Shown one piece after another: positions 11,959 to 22,619 of a stretch of DNA of 64,000 bases. Below the pieces are notes generated by a model. The model was given only the letters and a program-made list of their open reading frames with translations, ran no database searches and had not been told where the DNA came from. This stretch comes from Lepidodermella squamata (lineage: Eukaryota; Gastrotricha). Position 1 is the first letter of the stretch. Every line of letters begins with the position of its first letter. The stretch is from contig JBLDXI010000020.1 in NCBI GenBank assembly GCA_047495785.1, forward strand, positions 2,976,001-3,040,000. Direction: 5' to 3'. A program made the translations under genes and the position numbers.

Positions 11959-12281
11959 GGTAAAAAATACTGAAAGGAGGCAAACTGAAAACTTAAAACC
12001 GAATTAAAGTGCGTTAGTCGATGTTCCAACGAACATCTTTGTTTCTAATTATGTTTCGTATAAGAGGAAAACTGCGCAATACTTTTTCTTTCTTATTAGG
12101 GTAACTAGGATAACAAGAAGACTTCTACATTCAATTAAAATATAATTTTTGGAGATTAAAAAAGATTTGTAGTGAACTGTCCGTCAGCATCGAAGAAAAA
12201 TGAGAACAAATTATTTCTTTCGCCCTCAATCAATTAGACGCAATATAAGTCTGAGCCGGTTGGGTTAATTTTATTAGCTAA
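11959..12281. other. Intergenic, nothing seen
   Basis: AT-rich spacer upstream of the guanylyl cyclase start. It probably holds that gene's promoter, but no element can be pinpointed. Confidence 0.4.
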
Positions 12282-12716
12282 TCACAATTTAATTGCAATT
12301 TGATGTCGCAATATCGCAGATTTAGCTTGTTGTTTGTCCAGACCGGCCATTTTGCGCCGGAATAGTTTTTCATTAGTCGCACTGCTCGATCGCTTGTACA
12401 TGACTCGCCGGTGATGCCGATGAGCAAAGGAGGCCGCTAGTTCCCGCAACGATTTCTCGACGCAATCCGTCCATTTCGTCCACTCAGCGCCGAGATAGCC
12501 TAGAAAGACGCTTGTAGGCGCGAGGCACATCTCATGAGTCCGCCTTAGCCATCGGTCGAGGATGTAACGGAGCTGCACGGTCGCGAGAGATCCCAGGGTG
12601 CTCAAAGCTTTACTCCTGTAACGTTGGCAGCCCATTAATAAATCGTCCCTTGATTTAGCTAGTAGCTCAGCTCTTTGCATGATTATCGAAATGGCTGAAT
12701 TATTTTGGCCGGCCAT
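12282..12716 (-). CDS. Small orphan protein, 144 aa, single exon
   Basis: An uninterrupted frame starts with ATG in a favourable context (agaATGGCC). It encodes a basic, helix-rich protein with no signal peptide or membrane segment. The centre contains RYILDRWLRRTH and WTKWTDCVEKSL; the C-terminal third is rich in Arg, Lys and His. I do not recognise a family. It is more GC-rich than its flanks and lies on the same strand as its neighbours, which supports a real gene, but a chance frame is not excluded. The next gene on the strand starts at 11958. Confidence 0.45.
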   Translation of the reverse strand: MAGQNNSAISIIMQRAELLAKSRDDLLMGCQRYRSKALSTLGSLATVQLRYILDRWLRRTHEMCLAPTSVFLGYLGAEWTKWTDCVEKSLRELAASFAHRHHRRVMYKRSSSATNEKLFRRKMAGLDKQQAKSAILRHQIAIKL

Positions 12717-13140
12717 TCTTCTCTACAACGAAATGTTGATAAAATGCGACAGACTTTATGCAGTTTTCGAAGCTCGTGTAATAAATAATGTAGGCTAAAA
12801 ACTTTGCAACAAAGCGCGTGGTCAGGTAAACATTACGCGGTTAAACACGCGCTTGTTTGAGGATATATCTCACTGTAGGAATTTAAGTAGCGTCTCGACT
12901 GCTGCCGGGACATTGCTACCTGTGTGTGAGAGAGTGTTTGTAAACGTAGTAAACTTTGTGAATGGAGTTCACAGAATAAGCGCATCTACACGAGCTACGT
13001 CACAAACCAAAACATTGTTGTCATTGTTTGCCTAGTGCCCATCAGAAATGAACAATGTTTTGTTTGTACTTGAATGCATTGAAAACAAAGAAATTCTACA
13101 TTTTTTGTCAAAAAAATTAATTAGCACAAGAAAAATTGAT
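12717..13140. other. Intergenic spacer
   Basis: No gene. It lies between the 3' end of KAT11-like copy C and the start of the 144-aa orphan. Confidence 0.4.
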
Positions 13141-14846
13141 TTATTGGTCATCACTTTGTTTCGAATTTTTTACGATTGTTCCTATGATTTTTGAGGTAGA
13201 ATGGATGGCATCAGTCAAAGAGCTGAATAGCCATTGCTTTTCCCGGCATTTGGCCATGAACATGCTTGGGCTTTTCAGAAAACCAAGTTTCCGTCTGCTG
13301 TTAATCCTGCCGGGATCGGGATCCACGATTTTCTCAACTCGTTTCCTCACTGTAAAATTTGCAACGAAGAAGCCGGACACCTTGTTGTCGAAAATCGACG
13401 CCATATTCCAAAGAAGGACAGTATCGAAAATCGGCCGGACGGGTGATGAGCCGATCATTGAAGTTATGTCCAGTCGAGATTTTAGCAAAAATTGAGCAGT
13501 TGTAGCTTCCAGTTTTTCGCACCAGCTCCGCCCTTCAGTTTCCAAATTACAAAAAACTGGAATCGGCCATATGTTCGACGCTATTTTTCCACTGTACATA
13601 TACTCGGCATCGTTAGACCCAGTATTGACCTTATCATAAGAGGTGATGTAACTCAGCCGCTTAGCGTCATTGAATACAGATCTGATCCAGGTGTCAACCG
13701 GGCATACTGAAAACGCATTCGTATCAGATCCGTAAAATATGTTCGAACTACTAGCGGCTTGATTAGGCGAAACGATGAAGATCCTTTCATAACCTGCCAC
13801 TTTCGCGGAGGCGAGGTATTCAAGAACGAAATGCCGGAATAATTCGACGTAAAGACCATCCTCTTTGCCGTCAGTTGTCGGATCTTCGATGAAGCTAGGT
13901 GCGCCAAAGTGAGTGATAACAACAGAGCGCTGATTTTGAGTCGGAACAGTCGACTTATCATCCCCGAATTCTTGTACGAATAACGCGAAAATGATGACTT
14001 GTTGTGGAGATTCGGTAGATTTTTCAAATAGGAGCAGTGTTTTTGACCTAAATTCAATTGATTGTCCAGGCATTTGAAGCATTTCTTTCACGAAATTTGA
14101 GATCGGGATTTTAGTCTTTGAGCTTGAAACCATCCTAACTCCAATTCTAAGATATGGAGGTACTGTTGCGTAGTAAGTCCGCTCGGCTAAATAGGCGTCG
14201 AGATGACCTTCTAGTCGGTCGCTTAAAACAGTTCTTGGTATATCTGTTAAGATGGAGTTGACGAAATCGTATGAACAATTCAGAAAAACGTACCATCTAT
14301 CGAAAATTTTGGCTTCCGAGGAGTAGCCCTTATCACTGGCGTAACGACTGTAGATTTTCACTACTAGGTGTAGATCGGAACTCATAAACGTCAACAGGTG
14401 CCTTAGTGGGATGAAATTTTCGCTCGTGGCTCTTCAGATCCGCATCATTGTCCAAACTTAACCTGCATTTCTAGGATTAAGAAAAGTAATAGCATCTGAA
14501 AAGGGTCTTTAAATCGTACCTTGCACGTGACAGATGGACGAGGAGGGCTGGCAGTTCTATGGGCTTTGTTTTGATGTTGTATTAGACCTTGCCCGGCTTT
14601 GAACATCAAATTGCAGTATTCGCATTTTACGAACTTTTGCGCCCGGCCACTTTTCCTGCTAGCTTGGTACGAGCTGATGACTGATTCCTGCTCTTCCTTA
14701 ATCGATACCTCATCATCACTGCTGATAATTTCCAGTGGAGACGGCTTGTGAGCCGATTTATGATGTTTTAGGAGTTGCTCGAGTGAGCTGAATGCGACTG
14801 AATTCGTGCAAATTCTACAAATGTGATCGTTCAACGATCTCTTCAT
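13141..14846 (-). CDS. C2H2 zinc-finger protein with divergent CBP/p300-type (KAT11) domain, copy C
   Basis: Best model: exons 14846-14520, 14470-14362 and 14243-13141, about 512 residues. Three finger-like units are visible (ICRIC...HHKSAH, KCEYC...HQNKAH, and CKKC...HERKFH formed across the first intron). This copy is the least diverged from CBP/p300. IPRTVLSDRLEGHLDAYL parallels the helix before the domain. IEFRSKTLLLFE and FALFVQEFG match the PYRTKALFAFE and GMHVQEYG strands. VDPDP and EKQWLFSSL match VDPDP and DKHWEFSSL. The residue matching p300 Tyr1467 looks kept (ITSYDKV), while the Trp1436 position is Phe and the YLDS loop reads THFG. The second intron boundary (14361-14244) is the least certain. 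Possibly the ancestral member of the local family. Confidence 0.78.
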
Positions 14847-15549
14847 CTTAAAATTGTAAAAATATTATAGTAATTTCCACTGTCCTTACGGTTGAGTGCC
14901 AGGTACAAGTGAAGTGCTCAACTTCTGAGGGTGATATATACGCGTGATAAGAGATTAAATATTTTTGTGTGGAAGGATGACAGCTTGGTAAATAGCCTGT
15001 TGTCGTAGTAGTTATTATCATCTTGTCGCCGCACGTAGCCGTGACACGAAGTGCTCTCTATTATTCTGAAATTTCCATTGATGAAACTAAAGAAGTTTTA
15101 CTAAGGCATCCAAATTGGCGCCGCTAATCCTCGCGCTTGTTCTCATTTGCAGTCGTGGAGATGCGGTAATGTGGTTCTTAATGTTCAACTGGTAAATTTG
15201 GATCAGCACTCATGGCGAGATGTAGCAAACTTCAGAACTTCGAAGATCATGATCAATGTAGTTAATGGAGAGAAAATGATAGTAAAATACCGGTTTCAAT
15301 TTTTGCCTAAAAAGTCCATGATAGAAAAGCTGGAAGCCGGGATCAACTAATTTATACCTAGTTATGAGCAAACGCAGAACAAAATTCAAAATCTAGCTAA
15401 AGAGCCCCACTCTTCAACGAGAAATTTCCAAAAAGTAGACGAGAAAGGCTTCTCAAAGTAAAAAGCCCACTGCTTTCCTTTTTATTTTCTGATTGGCACC
15501 GATTTAACCTGAATCAATCTTGAATAACTGTAAATATCCAAACATATGA
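14847..15549. other. Intergenic spacer
   Basis: No convincing gene. A 67-codon frame at 15147-15350 has no supporting features. Confidence 0.4.
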
Positions 15550-18359
15550 TCACTGCAGCAGAGGCAGCATGTCGAGCCGATTTCTCTCCAGGGCGAACAT
15601 AAAAGCCGTTTGGCCATTATGAGCTTGGGCGTTGATATCGGCCCCGCGATCGATCAGCAGCCTAACAGTAGCGATATGGCCATTAACAACCGCTAAAATC
15701 AGCGACGTAGCACCCTCGTCACTCCTCGCTTCGATATCCGCCCCACGTTCCAATAACAACCTAACAACTGGAGTATGGCCACACGCCGATGCGCACATCA
15801 AAGCTGTCGCGCCGTCGCTAGCCATGTGAGACAGATTAGCGCCGTAATCAAGCAGCAAACGACAGCATTCCAGATGACCATTTGAAGCGGCCTCAAGCAA
15901 AGCCGTTTGTCCACTTTCAAAATGGCTCATTTCCATCTCCCCGCCGTTGTCAAGAAGCAGTTTCAGGATATCTTCATGGCCCTTAGCCGCTGCTTGGATC
16001 ATCGCGGTACTGCCCTTTAGATTCGTAGCATTCACGTTAACACCTTGAGCTAGTAACATAGCAACTATCCCAGTGAAACCGCCATCAGCTGCGAAAATCA
16101 ACGCGGTATTGCCGTGAACTGAAGTTGCGGTAAGGTAATCAGCTCCGCATTCTATCAAATAGCTCGCAACCTCGTAGTGGCCATAAGTCACCGCGCAAAG
16201 TAGAGCTGTTGTTCCATCTGATGCTTTCGCCTCGAGATCAGCTCCGTATTCGACTAGGGTTTGAACGGTTTCCAGCCAGCCATTCCTAGCCGCCCAGATT
16301 AAGGCGGTATTGTCGCAGCAAGTAACATCTTTCGTTTCGATATCAACCCCAACTTCCAACAAATTTCGAACTCGGATGTTAAAGCCGTTTTTCGCTGCTT
16401 CAATCAACTCGGGGCTCTAAGTTTTGCAAGATTAGGATTCAAAAGAATGGCTTCAAATACTCACTTGATCAGGAAATTGAGACATAAGACTAGATCTCCT
16501 CGTAATCGTCCTTTCTGATTCGTATTTCGTTAAATCACGTTTCAGCAGTTCGATTCTAGCTAGAGCTTGTTCTAGCTCAAGGGAAGTTTCAGCAAGTCGT
16601 TGTTCGTAATCAACACTTTGCCTGTGTCTACTCATCATTTCGGAAGCTTTATAGCCCTATAAAATCAGTTGTTTGAGAAGACATAGCCTGAAGCAGGTTC
16701 GACCATTTTACCTCAACCACTGTTTCCAAATCGGCGACTATTTCTTTGGCCCGATTTTCTGCTTTGACAGCATCCTAGTTAAAGATTCGATCTCAAAGAA
16801 AGCGTTTTCATTCCAAAAGAAACATACGCTTAGCTTTGTCAGCAATTTTCCGATTTCTTTTTCTTGTTCCTACAGGGAAATCGGACATTAAAGTCGAATC
16901 TTAACGGATTTTATTAAAATTTTTACCTTGATTCGAGAAAGTAGTTCCGCTTTCTCCAATTGGGATCTCTGTGTAAAGAAGAATGTTGTTCACTGTGATA
17001 TCGATAAACGGAACCAACCTGCAGCTGATCGATGAGTTCATTTACCCTGGCCTCTGCTGTAATCTTCTCAGCCTGAAGAGAGGTCAAGTTTATCCCGTTA
17101 CCAAATGGTCCAATAAATACTTACTTTAGCTTTCTCTATCTTTTCCTTTCGACGCTTTGCCTGAAATGAGTTGGCAATATATATGATAATGCATTCAGGA
17201 AAACCAACTTTTTTCTCGTTTTTCATGTCTGCAGTTGCTGATTTTAAGAATTTGTTCGTATGAGTGAGATCACTGATATTAGGCCGTCTATCCTTATCCC
17301 GATGTAGGATTGCCGAAACGAGATCTTGCAGAGTTTTGGTGTATTTACTGGGTATGCTGGGAATCGCTCCACTGCAAAACAATCAATCAGTTGATAAAGA
17401 GTGGACTAGACAAAAAAATTACCTGCAAATCGATGTTTTCAATTCAACAGCACTCCCAGGAAACTGTAAAGAAATTCATATGAATTGATGGTTCAAGAAT
17501 GCTCTCTCAAATACTAACCGGATGCTTCAGTGAGCATATTTCGAAGATAACAATTCCGAACGCCCATATATCCGACTTGGGAGTAAAAGGCTCTTTAGAT
17601 GATTCAAGATTTTCTGGCGCCAGATATGTTTCAATCCTACAGCAACAGCAGCAGTCCAATATATTATGAGGGGTTTAAACTAGAAACAAATGCTCAGACT
17701 TTTCCTGTGGCGACATGTTTGACAGCTTCAGCGTTTTTTGCCCATCGTTATCGGCGGCGAAGAAGATATTCTTTAGGGAGATACATAAGTATATGCATGC
17801 GCTTAGTACGATCAAATTAAATAATCGTTTTAAACCTCGCATGCTATGTTCTTGTGAGTGATTTTCTTCTTGTGCAAGTACTTGAGAGCGGCGGCCAGTT
17901 GCGCGACCCATAGCCCGATAGTCGTTTCATCGAACAGCTCGCCGTTCTGTAATTCAATCATCTTCCGCAGTGAACCAAAGCTGCAGTATTCCATTACAGT
18001 GTAAAAACTCCCATCCTCTGTACATAACAATGATGATGATGAGAATTAACCAAAAAATATGTCAGAATTTTACCCATGAAATGCCCAGCAATCTTAACAA
18101 TATTCTCATGATTCAATTGTTCGGCATACTCAGCCTGGAAGGAAATGATGGAACCAAAATGTTCAGATGATTAAGGAGGAACCTGTTTCGCCAGCTTATT
18201 GGCTTCGGAATCCTTTGTCACTCGTTTTTTCCTTACCAGCCAACTTTCATTTGGTTTCGATCTCAGTTTCGTGACATAAGTTATGGTTCCCTTCGCTGCA
18301 TTGTCTGCAACCTGCTTGCTGTCAACGAAATCTTGCCAAGAGGAGAACATGATTTTCAC
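15550..18359 (-). CDS. NEK-like pseudokinase with coiled coil and ankyrin repeats
   Basis: Fourteen exons in consistent phase give about 702 residues. Exons: 18359-18183, 18134-18074, 18017-17836, 17770-17700, 17636-17519, 17463-17423, 17371-17209, 17160-17125, 17072-17019, 16968-16927, 16869-16828, 16774-16712, 16656-16465, 16416-15550. The kinase fold is clear: LNHENIVKIAGHFM, YTVMEYCSFGSLRKMI, TYLAPENL, KSDIWAFGIVIFEICSLKHP and HRDKDRRPNISDL. HRDxKxxN reads HKNIACEN and DFG reads NMS, so both catalytic aspartates are absent. A lysine remains in strand 3 (VRKKR). Next is a Lys/Glu-rich coiled coil spread over small exons, then one exon with eight full ankyrin repeats and a partial ninth (GxTAL...NGH...LLL..GAD). 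A scaffold or signalling-adaptor role is inference. The exon 4 donor at 17700 was chosen to keep phase. Confidence 0.8.
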
Positions 18360-20593
18360 ACCGGAACAAACAACTACTATGAATTGCCTTCAAGTGCTCT
18401 CATTATACTACGCTGGTGTACTTTATCTTTAAACTCAGCGTATAAGATATGCTTTCGTCCACTCGAGCGATAAACTCCCGGCTCATTAGCATGTGTGAGA
18501 TCTCAGCAGCTACCAAGAAAATGCTTCGTCACAACAGGTGCGGATAATATCATGGTATTTTTTCATCACCACCCAGTTTTTTGCCCGCTCAAAAACCAAA
18601 ATGGCGTGACTCGATGCGCCTTTTGAAGTGGTGTGCGCGGATGAGCCAAAAAACATGTTGTCGAAGCGCTGCTGAACGCCCACACCACTTATCGAAAATG
18701 TGCAAAAAAAAAGCTGACACTGAGCAGCGCGGCAGGGGAAAAAAATAAGCCCCGCGGGCATCTTGAAGCGTGACGGCAATCTGGATCAACGGCGTTTATT
18801 CAAATGTCGACACATTAATCACGCGATGAATAAATAGCAGCAAAAAAATAACACGCATTAATTGAATTAGGTCATGTTATTTACGGCGCGTGTTTTTTTA
18901 TTACCTGCTGTCATTCTGCACTTGAAATTGAGCCAAGCTTAATTAATAACGTTTTTGACACACCGATATAATAAAAGTAATCCGACATTTATTGTTTTCG
19001 CTGTGTCAATTGTACCTGGTGAAGGACTCTGGCCACTTGTCGCCGCCGCGACTTGTGCTATCGAAATAATGGCCGGCTCGACGGCGGATGTTGTAAAGAG
19101 ATAGCGCGCGCCGGATGACCTCTTCTCGACGCCGCGTAGAATACCAGCTGGCGCTTTGTTTATCAGCGCTGCGCAAGCGAGCGACACACGTCGCTTTTTA
19201 CGCGCGCGCGCGCTGCGCTTCGAATCAAGACAATAATGACCCGGTAAACTCGCCCACAGCGGTGAAATTTCCCGTTTTTATTGTGCGTGTATCCATTTGG
19301 CACGCAGCGCAAACAACTGCGGCGGAAAGAAGCTGTGAAAGAAGAGACTAGGCAGGCACCTAGTAAAATGGGCGTGACAACAAAAGCCACCACAGGCAAT
19401 CGCGCGGGCGGTTGGGTGGGCCAAAAATGAGCCGCGCTCTTGACTCGCGCCTGTCAAAGCAATTTGCGCGTCGAGACGGCCTCTTGACGCAGTATCAAGC
19501 CGCTCATTTATACGCCTCATCTGCACTGGCGGCAAATAACTGGACCGCGGCGGAAAATATTGCTTATACACAGCGGCAGCAGCGGCGGAACAGGATCCGA
19601 AAAAATAATTCATTCACCTCATCGTCATCGGCGTATGAAAATCGACCGGGAAATGAAATGAATAAATAAATAAATAAAAACACGCACTCGTTTCGAACTC
19701 TGCTAAAAGGCCGTTTTTATTATTGTTTGTCGAGAGCAATCTTTTTTCCATCTTTCAAATCGCTGGCGAGAGAGATAAAGGAATCATTTGCCTCATCTAC
19801 GCCAAAAGTGTAAACAAAACGTAGAATAATAATAATAGAATTAATATTTCATATAATATAATATACGATAAATTCACAATGATTTTTTTCCATCATCATC
19901 AAAAGCACACGCAGCGCCTACTCGTTCAACTTTTCAAATATTATTATTAATAATTTTTAGATGCACACACATAAACACGATTTTTCTTCTTCTTCACCGC
20001 AAATATGATAGTACGATAATCGCGTAAATTATTCATCAATATTTTGTTGAGCGCGGTGGCATATCGTCGTCGTCGTATTGCATAAAAATTATCATTTTTT
20101 TCGTTCATTTTTCAGGGGGGGAGCAAAGGAGGAGGGAAAAACTATTAGCGAGAAATAAATTACTTCAATTTGTTCACGCGTTCACGAGTAGATTTTTTTC
20201 CGTGTCGTAAAAATTGAGATGAAGAGCGTGCGCGAACAACACGAAATATCCTGCCGTGATTAAAAATATGATGATAATTTTTTTTCAAGCAAATTTACGT
20301 GCCTCGCGGCACGCAATTTTTCACGTAAACAAGACCTATATCTTTTTCCACAACCTATTTCCTCCGAAGTTATTTTTTTCCATCTATCAGAAAGAGCGAA
20401 AGTATAAAAACATCTTCTTCTTTGTTCAATAAATCACCTCTTTTAATAATATATTTGACAGGGGCACAATAATAAATGTTGAGGGGAGAGATAAACAGAT
20501 TTTTTTTGTATCATCATCGTAGAAAGAAAGAGAGGAATTTTTTCTTTGGATTCAACGTGGCTATGAATGCTTGAGAAAAAAACAGAACAGAAA
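18360..20593. other. Intergenic, GC-rich patch then AT-rich
   Basis: No gene could be supported. Around 19050-19600 the sequence is GC-rich with CpG- and CGCG-containing words and open frames on both strands, more like a promoter or CpG-rich patch than coding sequence. From 19680 it is AT-rich with short ATT/AAT runs. Confidence 0.4.
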
Positions 20594-22619
20594 TCAATGA
20601 TCGTCGACCAGATCGTCGTCGTCCTCCTCGTCCCAGCACTGCGCGTCTTTATCGGCGAGGGCGTGGTGGTGATTATTGTTGAACAGCCGTTTCGGCACGT
20701 GGTTTCGATGAGATGACGATTTGACAGAGACATTCGACGACGCTGAAGAGTACGACGATATCGACGACGCCGTTGTTGTCATAGTCGACGAGCGTGTGAT
20801 CATGCCGGATGACGACAACGGGCTGCCGACGAGGAAAGCTTGCGAGTGATTACTTGTACTAGTATTATTACTATGGTTATTTTGCGATGATGAGTTATTG
20901 TGATGCAAATTTCGACTCGTATTATTATGGTGCCGGTGGTTGCTACTGCTCGCCGAGTAGTTCGAGTAGCGATGCGGCACCTGGCTGCGGTGAAACTCCC
21001 AGCCGCAATCGCCCGCCGCTGAGTCACCCTGTTGCTTGTACTTTTGAGACGCGTGCGGGTTATCGGCGTACTGCGGCAGCATGTAAACTTCTAAATGCCG
21101 CAGAAATCCATCGTTCTCAACAGCAGCAATGTCCCGACGAATTTCCTACAACAAAAATAAAAAAATAAAAAATGCTGCTTAAAATATTGAACATTTTTTC
21201 TTCCTTTTTAGGCATTAAATTTCAAGTTCAGACAGTTTTCACGCTCGATCAAAAAAATTAAAAATCCTCCTTAATTTATTGATTTTTCTGGAAAAGTCCT
21301 TGTTAATTGTTAAAATATTCTGAAAAATCCTCCTTAAAATATTCATTATTTTGCGGAAAATTTTTCCTTTATTATCATCATTTTTTCTTTTTTTTCCATT
21401 AATTTTTCCCCGAGCAGAAACTCGAAAATTCAGACAGTTCACGCTCATTGATCAATTAGCGAGATCTATCATGTTTTTCTGAGAAATTAGATATCCACCG
21501 CGCACGTGCGAGCACGATTTTTTGAAGAATCAAATTTCACACTCGAACTCGCAGGCCTCAATATTGGGTACAGGAAGATAAAAAAACAGGAAGCTGCAAG
21601 CATCCTTCCGGGGCAAAAAAAACACACGTCAACAGATGATTAATTAAAGGCAGAAATTTCTAGAAGTTACTGCAGATGCAAAAAAATGGGAAATTCTCAG
21701 AAAAATCTATAGACTCAGCAATTCATGATTACAAATCGCAGTTTTGATTGATTAGCAACGCAATTAATATGCACGGTAAAAGATTAATAACGTCTGGGAG
21801 ATGCAAAAACTACTGGGTTATATTGATTTTGTTTCTTAAAATAACATCTTGAACTCAATCGCAAGAGATTAAGAGCAAGCTGCTAAATTAATTTTCCGAG
21901 CCAAAAATAACAAATTGATAAATCTAGAAAAAATCTAATAAAATGCTGTACCAAAGTAATCTCGCTAAAATTTCAAATAAAATATCAAGCAGGGTTAAAT
22001 GAGATTTTCAACAATATTAAACGTGTCCAAATTTAGGACTATATCAAAATAAAAAATTTCAATTTTTCATAGGAATTTAAATTTAAAAAAATAATCGAGA
22101 AAATAACATTTAAAAATTTGATTCTTTTGAGCTCATGACCCAGTTTTTAATTGAAAATTTCAAAGCTGAAAACAATTCAAAATTGTAGGTATGTACCTTG
22201 AATAGGGCTTCTTTCTTTTGAGCTTCAGTAATAGCGGCGCCCTCGACGCATCGGCCTTCGAGCAGGCGCTTATCACGAGTCGCCGACCGGCGACACCAGC
22301 ACCACACGAGCAGCGCCGTGAGGCCGAGGATGATGGCGCCGCCGAGCGAGACGAAAATCGCCACGTAGAGCACAAGCGGCGGCTGGTGGTGGTAAGTGGC
22401 CTGCTCGAACTCGGCCGCCGCCGCGCCGTTGCTATTATTATTATCAGCAGAAATGTTGAACAACGGCGCCGCATCGGAGGAATGTGAAGAAGACGACGAA
22501 GTATTGCCGTTGAATTCGTCTGTTGAAGATTCTTTCTCGGCGTGTTTCGCGGCTATCGCTAGCAGCTGGCTGGCGATGGCCGTCGTTAGCGGGTGTTCAC
22601 CGGACAGCGCCATTTTCAC
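20594..22619 (-). CDS. Single-pass membrane protein with Ser/Asn/His-rich tail
   Basis: Two exons, 22619-22197 and 21145-20594, join in phase 0 (donor GTACAT, acceptor TTGTTGTAG) to about 324 residues. Residues 1-80 contain Ser/Asn runs with N-glycosylation-like sites (NNSN, NTSS). One strong membrane helix spans about 81-108 and is followed by CWCRRSATRDKR, which by the positive-inside rule places the C-terminus in the cytosol. After the intron comes a well-structured segment (RRDIAAVENDGFLRHLEVYM), then a long low-complexity Ser/Asn/His tail ending in an acidic cluster. There is no clear signal peptide, so an upstream exon may be missing. Family not recognised; a surface or synaptic protein is only a guess. 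Confidence 0.65.

Noticed and set aside
13234-13522. Several frames opposite the KAT11-like copy C exon
   Set aside because: They are shadows of a 367-codon exon with clear homology on the minus strand.
19115-19669. Overlapping frames on both strands in a GC-rich patch
   Set aside because: Long frames on both strands are expected from CpG-rich sequence lacking stops; none shows a start context with a domain.
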